From Pseudomonas sp. B21-028 (GTDB lineage Bacteria; Pseudomonadota; Gammaproteobacteria; Pseudomonadales; Pseudomonadaceae): a stretch of DNA of 64,000 nucleotides. Made by a program: the position numbers and the translations under genes. The DNA lies in NCBI RefSeq assembly GCF_024749045.1, contig NZ_CP087184.1:5022001-5086000 (forward strand), given 5' to 3'. The notes beneath the pieces were generated by a model. The model was not told where the DNA came from. It did no database searches and was given only the letters and a program-made list of their open reading frames with translations. This document shows positions 23,854-33,900 of the stretch, in pieces (within the stretch, counting starts at the first letter, position 1; the number at the start of each line of letters is the position of its first letter).

Positions 23854-24288
23854 ATGCGCAAGACCCTTATCGCTCTGATGTTCGCCGCCGCCCTGCCGAC
23901 CGTGGCCATGGCCATGCCGGAAGGCGCTGGCCCGATGGGGCCGATGGATGGCCCGCGTCACGGCCAGATGCACAATAAAGGCCCATACAGCCAACTGGAC
24001 CTGACCCACGAACAACGCCAACAGATCCGCAGGATCATGGGCGAACAGCGTCATGACCGTCAGGAGCTGGTGGAGAAATACCTGGCGAAACTGTCGCCGG
24101 CCGATCAGAAGGCCATGCAGGATGAAATGAAGGCACGGCACGATAAAGTCGATGCCCAGATCCGTGGTCTGTTGAAACCCGAGCAACAGAAAGAGTTCGA
24201 CGCGATTCAGAAGAAACAGGCCGAGCGTCGCGCCGAATGGGCAGAATTCAAGGCCTGGAAGGCGCAACAGCCGCAAAAAGCGCAATAA
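23854..24288 (+). CDS. CpxP/Spy-like periplasmic LTXXQ-motif protein
   Basis: This is a 144-residue protein with a signal peptide (residues 1-21, ending VAMA). A helical domain follows that carries the LTXXQ-type motif LDLTHEQRQQIRRIMGEQRH and a second related segment LKPEQQKEFDAIQKK. Spy/CpxP proteins act as periplasmic chaperones, and CpxP also represses the CpxA sensor. The position between cpxR and cpxA supports that role. The C-terminal tail is Lys/Gln-rich. Confidence 0.9.
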   Translation: MRKTLIALMFAAALPTVAMAMPEGAGPMGPMDGPRHGQMHNKGPYSQLDLTHEQRQQIRRIMGEQRHDRQELVEKYLAKLSPADQKAMQDEMKARHDKVDAQIRGLLKPEQQKEFDAIQKKQAERRAEWAEFKAWKAQQPQKAQ

Positions 24289-24353
24289 TGCGCTGACGTT
24301 CCCCAGCCCAGCGGCTACGTGCCGCTGGGCTTTCCCTGTTTCGAGGATTTACC

Positions 24354-25694
24354 GTGCGTTCATTGTTCTGGCGCATCCTGGCCAGTTTCTGGCTGGCCAT
24401 CACGCTGGTTGCAGGGCTTTCCATCCTGTTGGGGCACATGCTGAACCAGGACGCCTGGATTCTCAGCCGCCATCCGGGGCTCAACACCCTGCCCGAAGAG
24501 TGGACGCAAACCTACGAAAGCCAGGGCGAAGACGCTGCCCAGGACATTCTGCAACAGCGCAAACGCCAGTATCACATCGACGTCCAGGTGTTCAACGAAA
24601 GCGGCGACCCGGTTGTGCGCGGCACGTTTCCCCATCGCGCCGCCGCCTTCGAGGCACGACAAAACAAAGACGACCGACGCCTGCCCTGGCGGCGACTGAC
24701 CGACGAGCTCACCAGCGCCAAGACCGGCGACACGTACCTGTTCATCTACCGCATCCCCCATCCCGAGCTGGACGCCTGGCACCGCGACAGCTTGCTCTGG
24801 CCCCTCAGTGCCCTGGGAATCGCCCTGGTGGTACTGACCCTGTTCAGTCTGCTGGTGACCTTCTCCATCACTCGCCCGTTGAACCGACTGCGCGGTGCCG
24901 TGCATGACCTGGGACAGACCACCTACCAACAGAACAGCCTCGCCAAACTGGCCAACCGTCGCGACGAGTTCGGTGTATTGGCGACGGACTTCAACCGCAT
25001 GGGCGCGCGCTTGCAAAGCCTGATTGGCAGCCAGCGACAATTGCTGCGGGACGTGTCCCATGAACTGCGCTCGCCCCTGGCCCGGCTGCGCATTGCCCTG
25101 GCATTGGCTGAACGGGCCGGCCCCGAGGAACGTGAAAAGCTCTGGCCGCGCCTGACCCGCGAATGCGATCGCCTGGAAGCGTTGATCAGTGAAATCCTGG
25201 TGCTGGCCCGGGTCGATGCCGACAACGCCAGCGCCGAAGACGTGGACCTCAATGGCTTGCTGGCCGCCCTGCAAAAAGACGCGCAACTGGCCTCCCCCGA
25301 GCAAAGCGTGCAATTGAACGCCGAGCCGAACCTGACCCTCAAGGGCTGGCCGACCATGATCGAGCGAGCGGTGGACAACCTGCTGCGCAACGCCCAGCGC
25401 TTCAACCCTGCCGGGCTACCCATCGAGATGCGCGCGGTGCGCCAGGGCGAACGCCTCGTAGTGAGCGTGCGCGACCACGGCCCGGGCGTGGAGGCCGAGC
25501 ACTTGGGTCAGTTGGGCGAGCCGTTCTATCGTGCACCGGGCCAGACGGCCGCCGGCCATGGCCTGGGCCTGGCCATTGCGCGCCGTGCCGCCGAACGCCA
25601 CGGTGGTACGTTGATACTGGCCAATCATCCCGATAGCGGGTTCATCGCGAGCCTGGAGTTGCCGTTGGTGCCGGGAGCTGTCGTCCAGCCGTAA
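24354..25694 (+). CDS. cpxA: CpxA-like sensor histidine kinase
   Basis: This is a 446-residue inner-membrane kinase. Helix 1 is about residues 8-30 and a periplasmic sensor region runs to about residue 148. Helix 2 (LSALGIALVVLTLFSLLVTF) is followed by a HAMP domain. The phospho-acceptor His is in RDVSHELRSPLARLRIALAL. The ATPase has an N box (NLLRNAQRF), G1 (DHGPGVEAEH) and G2 (GHGLGLAIA). The start is GTG at 24354, after AGGA. It is the partner of the CpxR-like regulator at 22897, with the CpxP-like repressor between them. Confidence 0.92.
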   Translation: MRSLFWRILASFWLAITLVAGLSILLGHMLNQDAWILSRHPGLNTLPEEWTQTYESQGEDAAQDILQQRKRQYHIDVQVFNESGDPVVRGTFPHRAAAFEARQNKDDRRLPWRRLTDELTSAKTGDTYLFIYRIPHPELDAWHRDSLLWPLSALGIALVVLTLFSLLVTFSITRPLNRLRGAVHDLGQTTYQQNSLAKLANRRDEFGVLATDFNRMGARLQSLIGSQRQLLRDVSHELRSPLARLRIALALAERAGPEEREKLWPRLTRECDRLEALISEILVLARVDADNASAEDVDLNGLLAALQKDAQLASPEQSVQLNAEPNLTLKGWPTMIERAVDNLLRNAQRFNPAGLPIEMRAVRQGERLVVSVRDHGPGVEAEHLGQLGEPFYRAPGQTAAGHGLGLAIARRAAERHGGTLILANHPDSGFIASLELPLVPGAVVQP

Positions 25695-25717
25695 TCTCAT
25701 AAATGAAGCGATCAGTC

Positions 25718-25843
25718 TGTGGCGAGGGGATTTATCCCCGTTGGGGTGCGCAGCAGCCCCCTTGAGGCCTATCTGATGCGATGCGGTGGCAGACAGACTT
25801 GGGGGCGCTTCGCACCCCAGCGGGGATAAATCCCCTCGCCACA
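25718..25843. repeat. REPIN, GGCGAGGGGATTTATCCCC type
   Basis: This is nearly identical to the copy at 23580, including the GGGGTGCGCAGCAGCC and GGCGCTTCGCACCCC spacer arms. It lies downstream of cpxA, so the two copies bracket cpxP-cpxA. Confidence 0.95.
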
Positions 25844-25987
25844 ATGGAACAAACCGACCTCGAGCACACAGCCTCTCCCCCTATTCGAAGCTGCTCTGTG
25901 AACAACCAAACGATAATTCCTCTTATTCAAAGTCCCCGGTCCTGTTAGACTTTGCGCCCTCGTTTTACTCGCCTTCCAGGATGCTCG

Positions 25988-27424
25988 ATGCCGTCGTTGC
26001 CTCTTCTATGCACGCTGCTCATGGCACTGTCCATGGCCATGGGCCTGAGTGCCTGCGATGATGCGCCACGCTTTACCCAGGCCGAACCCGGCGAAGCCCG
26101 GTCCGGTGGCGCCGCGACGGTTCGCAAGGCGGATCAGAACGCCTTTTCCCTGCCTTCGGCCAACCTGCCGCCCTCACGGCGCGTGGACTTCAGCGTCGGC
26201 AACAGTTTTTTCCGCAGCCCCTGGGTGATCGCACCATCGACCACCACCGCCCGGGACGGCCTCGGGCCGCTGTTCAATACCAATGCCTGCCAGAACTGCC
26301 ATATCAAGGACGGTCGCGGCCATCCACCGGCGCCGGACGCGGCCAACGCGGTGTCGATGCTGGTGCGCCTGTCGATCCCCGACGCGCCGCCCTACGCCAA
26401 GGTCATTGAGCAACTGGGCGTGGTGCCGGAGCCGGTCTACGGCGGGCAGCTGCAGGATATGTCCGTGCCCGGCGTCGCCCCGGAAGGCAAAGTGCGGGTC
26501 GACTATGCGCCTGTCCCGGTGCGCTTCAAGGACGGCACGGTGGTGGAACTGCGCAAGCCGAACCTGCAGATCAGCCAGCTGGGCTACGGCCCGATGCACC
26601 CCGACACGCGGTTGTCCGCCCGTGTCGCCCCGCCGATGATCGGTTTGGGATTGCTGGAAGCCATTCCCGATGAAGCCATCCTGGCGAACGCCGAGGCCCA
26701 GGCGCGGGAGAAGAACGGCATCGCCGGCCGACCGAACCAGGTCTGGGACGATGTCCAGCAGAAAACCGTCATGGGACGTTTTGGCTGGAAGGCCGGGCAG
26801 CCCAACCTCAACCAGCAGAACGTCCACGCGTTCTCCGGCGACATGGGCCTGACGACAAGCTTGCGGCCGTTCGACGATTGCACCGAGGCCCAGGTCGATT
26901 GCAAGCGCGCGCCCAATGGCAATGGCCCGGATGGCGAGCCGGAAGTGAGCGACAACATCCTGCGGCTGGTGCTGTTCTATAGCCGCAACCTGGCCGTACC
27001 GGCGCGCCGGGACGTGAACTCAGCCCAGGTGCTGGCCGGCAAGAATCTGTTTTTCCAGGCCGGTTGCCAATCCTGCCACACACCGAAATACACCACCTCC
27101 GCCAACGCCGCCGAGCCAGAGCTGGCGAATCAGGTCATCCGCCCTTACACCGACCTGTTGTTGCACGACATGGGCGAAGGCCTGGCCGACAACCGCAGCG
27201 AATTCAAGGCCGGCGGCCGTGACTGGCGGACCCCGCCGTTGTGGGGTATCGGCTTGACCGAAACCGTCAGCGGCCACACCCAGTTCCTGCACGACGGGCG
27301 CGCCCGCAACCTGCTCGAAGCCGTGCTGTGGCATGGCGGCGAAGCGCAAGCGGCTCAGCGCCAGGTTTTAGCGTTCAATGCCGAGCAGCGCGCCGCGTTG
27401 CTGGCTTTCCTGAATTCCCTTTAA
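25988..27424 (+). CDS. Di-haem oxidoreductase lipoprotein (DHOR family)
   Basis: This is a 478-residue exported protein related to di-haem cytochrome c peroxidases, annotated in many genomes as thiol oxidoreductase. A lipoprotein signal ends with the lipobox LSAC (residues 15-18). Two CxxCH haem sites are visible, CQNCH and CQSCH. ATG 25988 follows AGGA and begins the signal peptide. It is 26 bp upstream of an imelysin lipoprotein gene and a DUF1513 gene, a unit matching PA4371-PA4373. In P. aeruginosa icmP precedes this unit; here it does not. A role in iron handling is inferred from the operon. Confidence 0.9.
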   Translation: MPSLPLLCTLLMALSMAMGLSACDDAPRFTQAEPGEARSGGAATVRKADQNAFSLPSANLPPSRRVDFSVGNSFFRSPWVIAPSTTTARDGLGPLFNTNACQNCHIKDGRGHPPAPDAANAVSMLVRLSIPDAPPYAKVIEQLGVVPEPVYGGQLQDMSVPGVAPEGKVRVDYAPVPVRFKDGTVVELRKPNLQISQLGYGPMHPDTRLSARVAPPMIGLGLLEAIPDEAILANAEAQAREKNGIAGRPNQVWDDVQQKTVMGRFGWKAGQPNLNQQNVHAFSGDMGLTTSLRPFDDCTEAQVDCKRAPNGNGPDGEPEVSDNILRLVLFYSRNLAVPARRDVNSAQVLAGKNLFFQAGCQSCHTPKYTTSANAAEPELANQVIRPYTDLLLHDMGEGLADNRSEFKAGGRDWRTPPLWGIGLTETVSGHTQFLHDGRARNLLEAVLWHGGEAQAAQRQVLAFNAEQRAALLAFLNSL

Positions 27425-27450
27425 ACAATTTTCCGAAACGGGAGTCCGAC

Positions 27451-28515
27451 ATGTTCCGTCCCAAGCTGTTGTTCACCAGCCTCGCCGCCCTCGCCCTTGG
27501 TGCCTGCTCGCCGCAGGACCCACAAGCCGTCACTTCTGCGGCCATCGCCAAGCAAGTGATCCTGCCGACCTACAGCCGTTGGGTCGATGCCGACCGGCAA
27601 CTGGCGAGCAGCGCCCTGGCGTTCTGCCAAGGCAAGGAAAACCTGGACACCGCCCGCGCCGATTTCCTCAAGGCACAAAAGGCCTGGGCCGAGCTGCAAC
27701 CGCTGCTGATCGGTCCGCTGGCCGAGGGCAACCGTGCGTGGCAGGTACAGTTCTGGCCGGACAAGAAAAACCTGGTGGGCCGTCAGGTCGAGCAACTGGT
27801 CGACAGCCAGCCGCAGATCGACGCCGCCGGCCTGGCCAAATCCAGCGTCGTGGTCCAAGGCCTCTCGGCCTACGAATACCTGCTGTTCGATGCCAAAATC
27901 GACATGGCCGACAGCGCGCAGAAAGCCAAGTATTGCCCACTGCTGATGGCCATCGGCGAACGCCAGAAACAACTGGCCGAAGAGATCCTCTCGCGCTGGA
28001 ACACCAACGACGGCATGCTCGCGCAGATGAGCAAGTTTCCGAACCAGCGCTACGCCGATTCCCACGAAGCGATCGCCGATCTGCTGCGGGTCCAGGTCAC
28101 CGCCCTCGATACATTGAAGAAGAAACTCGGCACCCCGATGGGCCGCCAGACCAAGGGCATACCGCAACCTTTCCAGGCCGATGCCTGGCGCAGCCAGTCG
28201 TCGCTGCAAGGCCTGGAAGCCAGCCTCAGCGCGGCCAGGACCGTCTGGGCAGGTGTGGATAACAAGGGCCTGCGCGGTCTGTTGCCAAGCGACCAGAAGC
28301 CCTTGGCCGACAAGATCGACGCCGCCTATGACGCCTCGTTGAAACTGTTTGCCAGCACCCAGCGTTCGCTGACCGAAATGCTCAGCGACGACGCCGGGCG
28401 CCAGCAACTCAACGACTTGTATGACAGCCTCAACGTCGTCCATCGTCTGCATGAGGGCGAACTGGCCAAGGCGCTGGGCATCCAACTGGGCTTCAATGCC
28501 AACGACGGTGACTGA
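27451..28515 (+). CDS. Imelysin-family lipoprotein
   Basis: This is a 354-residue protein. A lipoprotein signal peptide ends ALALGAC, then CSPQDPQAV. The imelysin domain follows, with the family segment GLSAYEYLLFD, where related proteins have GxHxxEYLLWG-type motifs; the His position is replaced here. Imelysin proteins are periplasmic or outer-membrane-linked and often iron-regulated. The gene is co-transcribed with the di-haem oxidoreductase upstream (26 bp) and the DUF1513 gene downstream (2 bp). The precise function is not established. Confidence 0.9.
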   Translation: MFRPKLLFTSLAALALGACSPQDPQAVTSAAIAKQVILPTYSRWVDADRQLASSALAFCQGKENLDTARADFLKAQKAWAELQPLLIGPLAEGNRAWQVQFWPDKKNLVGRQVEQLVDSQPQIDAAGLAKSSVVVQGLSAYEYLLFDAKIDMADSAQKAKYCPLLMAIGERQKQLAEEILSRWNTNDGMLAQMSKFPNQRYADSHEAIADLLRVQVTALDTLKKKLGTPMGRQTKGIPQPFQADAWRSQSSLQGLEASLSAARTVWAGVDNKGLRGLLPSDQKPLADKIDAAYDASLKLFASTQRSLTEMLSDDAGRQQLNDLYDSLNVVHRLHEGELAKALGIQLGFNANDGD

Positions 28516-28517
28516 TC

Positions 28518-29615
28518 ATGTTTCGACGTCAGGCCCTGGCACTGGGCAGCTTGCTGCTCGGCGCCGTTACCCTGGGTGGCTGGACGCTGTTCAAGCACAA
28601 GGACAAGCCTGCGCTGCTGCTTTCGGCGCGGGACGATGGTGACGGCAAGCACTACGCCGTGGGTTATCGACTGGACGGCACGCGGGTGTTCGCCACCCAG
28701 GTTGGCCAGCGCTGCCATGACATCGTCAATCATCCGTCGCAGCCGGTTGCGCTGTTCGTCGCCCGTCGCCCGGGCACCGAAAGCTACCTGATCGACCTGC
28801 GCGACGGCACGTTGCTGCAGACCATCACGTCCTTGCCGAACCGGCACTTCTACGGCCACGCGGTGATCCATCGCAGCGGCGAGTGGCTGTACGCCACCGA
28901 GAATGACACCTCTGATCCGGGGCGCGGCCTGCTGGGCGTGTACCGTTTCGAAGGCGAACGGCTGGTACACAGCGGCGAGATCCCCACCCACGGTATCGGC
29001 CCCCACCAGGTGTCATGGATGCCCGACGGCGAAACCCTGGTGGTGGCCAACGGCGGTATCCGCACCGAAGCCGAGAGCCGGGTCGAGATGAACCTCGATG
29101 CCATGGAGCCCAGCCTGGTCCTCATGCAGCGCGACGGCACGCTGTTGAGCAAGGAGACCCTCCCCCAGTCCATGAACAGTGTGCGCCACCTGGGCATTGC
29201 CAGTGACGGCACTATCGTTTCCGGCCAGCAGTTCATGGGGGACGCCCATGAATCCTCGGAGCTGGTGGCGATCAAGCGTCCGGGCCAGCCGTTCAAGGCG
29301 TTTGCAGTGTCCGAACAGCAATTGCAAGCCATGGGGCATTACACCGCCAGCGTCGCCGTGCACAGCGACCTGCGCCTGGTCGCCCTGACAGCCCCCCGTG
29401 GCAATCGCTTTTTCATCTGGGACCTGGACAGCGGTGAAGTCCGCCTGGATGCCCCTCTGCCGGATTGCGCCGGGGTGGGGGCAGTGGCGGATGGCTTCGT
29501 CGTGACCTCGGGCCAGGGGCGTTGCCGCTATTACGATTGCCGACAGGCCCAACCGGTTGCAAAGCCGTTGGACCTGCCGGCGGGGCTCTGGGACAACCAT
29601 TTGCATCTGGCCTGA
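28518..29615 (+). CDS. DUF1513 beta-propeller-like periplasmic protein
   Basis: This is a 365-residue protein with an N-terminal hydrophobic export segment (ALALGSLLLGAVTLGGW). It is followed by repeated beta-strand blades such as HAVIHRSGEWLYATEND and GIGPHQVSWMPDGETLVVAN, typical of DUF1513 propellers. It starts 2 bp after the imelysin stop, matching PA4373 at the end of the same operon. The partner proteins suggest a role in periplasmic metal or redox handling, but this is inference. Confidence 0.9.
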   Translation: MFRRQALALGSLLLGAVTLGGWTLFKHKDKPALLLSARDDGDGKHYAVGYRLDGTRVFATQVGQRCHDIVNHPSQPVALFVARRPGTESYLIDLRDGTLLQTITSLPNRHFYGHAVIHRSGEWLYATENDTSDPGRGLLGVYRFEGERLVHSGEIPTHGIGPHQVSWMPDGETLVVANGGIRTEAESRVEMNLDAMEPSLVLMQRDGTLLSKETLPQSMNSVRHLGIASDGTIVSGQQFMGDAHESSELVAIKRPGQPFKAFAVSEQQLQAMGHYTASVAVHSDLRLVALTAPRGNRFFIWDLDSGEVRLDAPLPDCAGVGAVADGFVVTSGQGRCRYYDCRQAQPVAKPLDLPAGLWDNHLHLA

Positions 29616-29765
29616 TCGAGTGGGGCTAAGCTATCAACGCAAAGCCCCGTATTTCGGGAATATTCCTACACAACACAGGCCTTACAGGATCTGGAATCCC
29701 CAGCACACTCAGAGTAATGTGCCGGCCTGAATGTCTTTTCTAACACCTTTCCAAGGAAGTGGAAC

Positions 29766-30914
29766 ATGCTGCGACGCCGCATGCTGATCATGTTGGGGGT
29801 TGTCCTGCTGGTGGTGCTGTTGCTTGGCGGCTACAAAGCCTTCTCCGTCTACCAACAGATCCAGATGTTTTCTGTACCGAAACCACCGGTCAGTGTTGCC
29901 GTGGCCAGCGCCGCCGAGCAACCCTGGCAGAGCCGACTGCCTGCCGTCGGCAGCCTCAAAGCGCTGCAAGGGGTGGACTTGAGCCTGGAGATTGCCGGGA
30001 CCGTGCAGAAGGTGCTGTTCCAGTCCGGACAGAAGGTCAAGGTCGGCCAGCCGCTCCTGCAACTGGACAGCGAGGTCGAAAGCGCCCTGCTGGAAACCGC
30101 CGAGGCCGACCTGGGCCTGTCACAACTGGACTTCGGTCGCGGCCGGCAACTGGTGGGCAGCCAGGCGATCTCCAAGGGCGAGTTCGACCGACTCTCGGCA
30201 CAGTTGAAAAAGAACCAGGCCACGGTCAATCAGCTCAAGGCGTCGCTGGACAAGAAACGCATCGTCGCCCCGTTCAGCGGCACCATCGGCATTCGCCAGG
30301 TGGATGTCGGCGATTATCTGGCCAGCGGCACGGTCATCGCCACCTTGCAAGACCTCAGCAGCCTCTACGTGGACTTCTACGTCCCTGAGCAAATGGTGCC
30401 AAGGCTGGCTGTTGCACAAGCGGTCAACGTCGGCGTCTCGGCCTACCCCGGCCAGACGTTCGTCGGCGCCATCAGTGCCATCAACCCCAAGGTCGAGGAC
30501 AGCACCCGCAATGTGCTGGTACGCGCCACCCTGGCCAACCCCGACGGCAAGCTGTTGCCCGGCATGTTTACCAACCTGCAGGTGATCCTGCCGGAGGTGG
30601 CGGCCGGGATCGTCGTGCCGGAGAGCGCCGTGACCTACACCCTCTATGGCAATTCCATGTACGTGGTGACGCAGAAGAAAGCCGCCGACGGCAATGTCGA
30701 GAAGGACGACAAGGGCCAGCCGGTCCTGATTGCCGAACGGCGCTTCGTCGAGACCGGCGAACGTCGTGACGGGCTGGTGCTGGTTACCAAGGGCGTACAG
30801 AGCGGCGAACAGGTGGTGATCGCCGGCCAGATCAAACTGGATAATGGTACCCACATCGCCATCAGTGACGACAAGACCCTGACCGAACAGAACAGCCCGC
30901 GACGCGCGGACTGA
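29766..30914 (+). CDS. mexV: RND efflux periplasmic adaptor, MexV-like
   Basis: This is a 382-residue membrane fusion protein. An N-terminal membrane anchor (LIMLGVVLLVVLLLGGYKAF) is followed by a lipoyl-like half (VDLSLEIAGTVQKVLFQSGQ), a helical hairpin and a barrel domain (KRIVAPFSGTIGIRQVDVGD). It links the RND pump to an outer-membrane channel. AAGGAAG precedes the ATG. The pump gene follows 13 bp later. Position after the DHOR/imelysin/DUF1513 operon equals PA4374-PA4375 (MexVW). No outer-membrane factor is encoded here, as in MexVW, which borrows OprM. Confidence 0.88.
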   Translation: MLRRRMLIMLGVVLLVVLLLGGYKAFSVYQQIQMFSVPKPPVSVAVASAAEQPWQSRLPAVGSLKALQGVDLSLEIAGTVQKVLFQSGQKVKVGQPLLQLDSEVESALLETAEADLGLSQLDFGRGRQLVGSQAISKGEFDRLSAQLKKNQATVNQLKASLDKKRIVAPFSGTIGIRQVDVGDYLASGTVIATLQDLSSLYVDFYVPEQMVPRLAVAQAVNVGVSAYPGQTFVGAISAINPKVEDSTRNVLVRATLANPDGKLLPGMFTNLQVILPEVAAGIVVPESAVTYTLYGNSMYVVTQKKAADGNVEKDDKGQPVLIAERRFVETGERRDGLVLVTKGVQSGEQVVIAGQIKLDNGTHIAISDDKTLTEQNSPRRAD

Positions 30915-30927
30915 TCAAGGAATCCCC

Positions 30928-33900
30928 ATGGCTTTTACCGATCCGTTCATCCGCCGTCCGGTGTTCGCCACCGTGGTCAGCCTGCTGATCGTGCTGTTGG
31001 GCTTCCAGGCCTGGAGCAAGCTGCCCCTGCGCCAGTACCCACAGATGGAAAATGCCCTGATCACGGTGACCACCGCGTACCCCGGGGCCAACGCCGAAAC
31101 CATCCAGGGCTACATTACCCAGCCGATGCAGCAGAGCCTGGCCAGCGCCGAAGGCATCGACTACATGACCTCGGTCAGTCGTCAGAATTTCTCGGTGATA
31201 TCGGTCTACGCCCGTATCGGCTCCAACAGCGACCGGCTCTTCACCGAACTGCTGGCCAAGGCCAACGAGGTCAAGAACCAGCTACCCCAGGACGCCGAGG
31301 ACCCGGTACTCAGCCGGGAGGCCGCCGATGCCTCGGCCTTGATGTACATCAGTTTTTTCAGCAAGGAACTGAGCAACCCGCAGATCACCGACTACCTGTC
31401 ACGGGTGATCCAGCCCAAGCTGGCGACCCTTCCGGGCATGGCTGAGGCGGAGATCCTCGGTAACCAGGTCTTCGCCATGCGCCTGTGGCTCGACCCCATC
31501 AAGCTCGCCGGTTTCGGCCTGACCGCCGCCGACGTGACCAACGCCGTGCGCCAATACAACTTTCTCTCGGCCGCTGGCGAGGTGAAGGGCGAATACGTGG
31601 TCACCAGCATCAACGCCAACACCGAACTCAAGTCCGCCGAAGCCTTTGCCGCGATACCGCTCAAGATCGACGGTGACAGCCGGGTACTGCTGCGGGATGT
31701 GGCACGGGTGGAGATGGGCGCTGAAAACTACGACACCATCAGTTCCTTCGGTGGTACGCCCTCGGTGTATATCGGGATCAAGGCCACGCCCGGCGCGAAC
31801 CCTCTGGATGTGATCAGGGAAGTGCGCAAGATCATGCCGGAAATGGAGGCCCAACTGCCGACGAACCTCAAGGCCGAGATTGCCTACGATGCGACCCTGT
31901 TCATCCAGGCCTCCATCGATGAGGTGGTGAAGACCCTGTTCGAGGCGGTGCTGATCGTCATCGTCGTGGTGTTCCTGTTCCTCGGCGCCCTGCGTTCAGT
32001 ACTCATTCCGGTGGTGACCATCCCGTTGTCGATGATCGGCGTGATGTTCTTCATGCAGTTGATGGGCTACTCGATGAACCTGCTGACACTGCTCGCCATG
32101 GTGCTGGCCATCGGCCTGGTGGTGGACGACGCCATCGTCGTCGTGGAAAACATCCACCGGCATATCGAGGAAGGCAAGAGCCCGTTCGACGCGGCGTTGG
32201 AAGGCGCCCGGGAAATCGCCATGCCGGTGGTCTCGATGACCATCACGCTGGCGGCGGTGTATGCGCCGATCGGCTTGCTCGAAGGCCTGACGGGCGCCCT
32301 GTTCAAGGAATTCGCTTTAACCCTGGCCGGGGCCGTGGTGATTTCCGGAATCGTCGCCCTGACCCTGTCACCGATGATGTGCGCGATGCTGCTGCGCCAC
32401 GACGAAAACCCTTCGGGGCTGGCCCATCGATTGGACATGGCTTTCGAGCGTTTGAAGAACCGCTACCAGCGCATGCTTCACGGCACGCTCAATACCCGGC
32501 CGGTGGTGCTGGTGTTCGCCGTGATCGTCCTGCTGCTGATTCCTGTACTGATCATGTTCACCAAGTCCGAGCTGGCCCCCGACGAAGACCAGGGCATCAT
32601 CTTCATGATGGCCACGGCACCGCAGCCCACCAATCTCGACTACCTGAACACCTACACGGATCACTTCCTCGAAATCTTCAAGGAGTTCCCGGAGTACTAC
32701 TCTTCGTTCCAGATCAACGGCTACAACGGCGTGCAGTCCGGCATCGGCGGTTTTCTGCTCAAGCCCTGGAACGAACGCAGCCGCACCCAGATGGAAATCC
32801 TGCCTGATGTCCAGGCCAAGCTGGAAAGCATCCCAGGCCTGCAGATCTTCGGTTTCAACCTCCCTTCCCTACCGGGCACGGGTGAAGGCCTGCCCTTTGC
32901 CTTCGTCATCAACTCCCCGAAAGACTACGCGACGCTGCTGGAAGTTGCCGAGCGGATCAAGAAACGCGCAGTGGAATCCGGAAAGTTCGCGTTCATGGAC
33001 ATTGACCTGGCCTTCGACAAGCCCGAGGTCGTCGTCGACATCGATCGTGACAAGGCCGCCCAGATGGGGGTCTCGATGCAGGACCTGGGCGGAACCCTCG
33101 CCACCTTGCTCGGGGAGTCGGAGATCAACCGCTTCACCCTCGAAGGGCGCAGCTACAAGGTCATTGCCCAGGTCGAACGGCCGTTCCGCGACAATCCTGG
33201 CTGGCTGAACAATTACTACGTGAAAAATGCCAAGGGTGAATCGCTACCGCTATCGACCCTGATCAAGGTCAGCGACCGGGCTCGCCCGCGGCAACTCAAC
33301 CAGTTCCAGCAACTCAATGCGGTGACGATTTCCGGCTTTCCCGTGGTGAGCATGGGCGAGGCCATCGAGACGGTTCGCCAGATCGCCCGGGAAGAAGCGC
33401 CGGTGGGGTTTGCCTTCGATTATGCCGGGGCCTCGCGTCAGTTCGTTCAGGAAGGCAGTGCGTTGTGGGTCACTTTTGCCCTGGCGCTGGCGATCATCTT
33501 CCTGGTGCTGGCTGCCCAGTTCGAGAGCTTTCGTGACCCGCTGGTGATCCTGGTGACGGTACCGCTGTCCATTTGTGGCGCACTGATTCCGTTGTTCCTC
33601 GGCTGGTCGAGCATGAACATATATACCCAGGTGGGATTGGTGACGCTGATCGGCCTGATCAGCAAGCACGGGATTCTGATCGTTGAGTTTGCCAACCAGT
33701 TGCGCAAGGAACAGGGCCTGACGCCACGGGAAGCCGTGGAACAGGCCGCGTCGATTCGTTTGCGGCCGGTACTGATGACTACCGCCGCCATGGTGTTTGG
33801 CATGGTGCCGCTGATCCTGGCCACCGGCGCCGGAGCGGTGAGCCGCTTCGACATCGGCACGGTCATCGCCACCGGCATGTCGATTGGCACCCTGTTCACG

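Noticed and set aside
25912..25930. Fur-box-like GATAATTCCTCTTATTC upstream of the di-haem oxidoreductase gene
   Set aside because: Only about 10 of 19 positions match the consensus, too weak to call.
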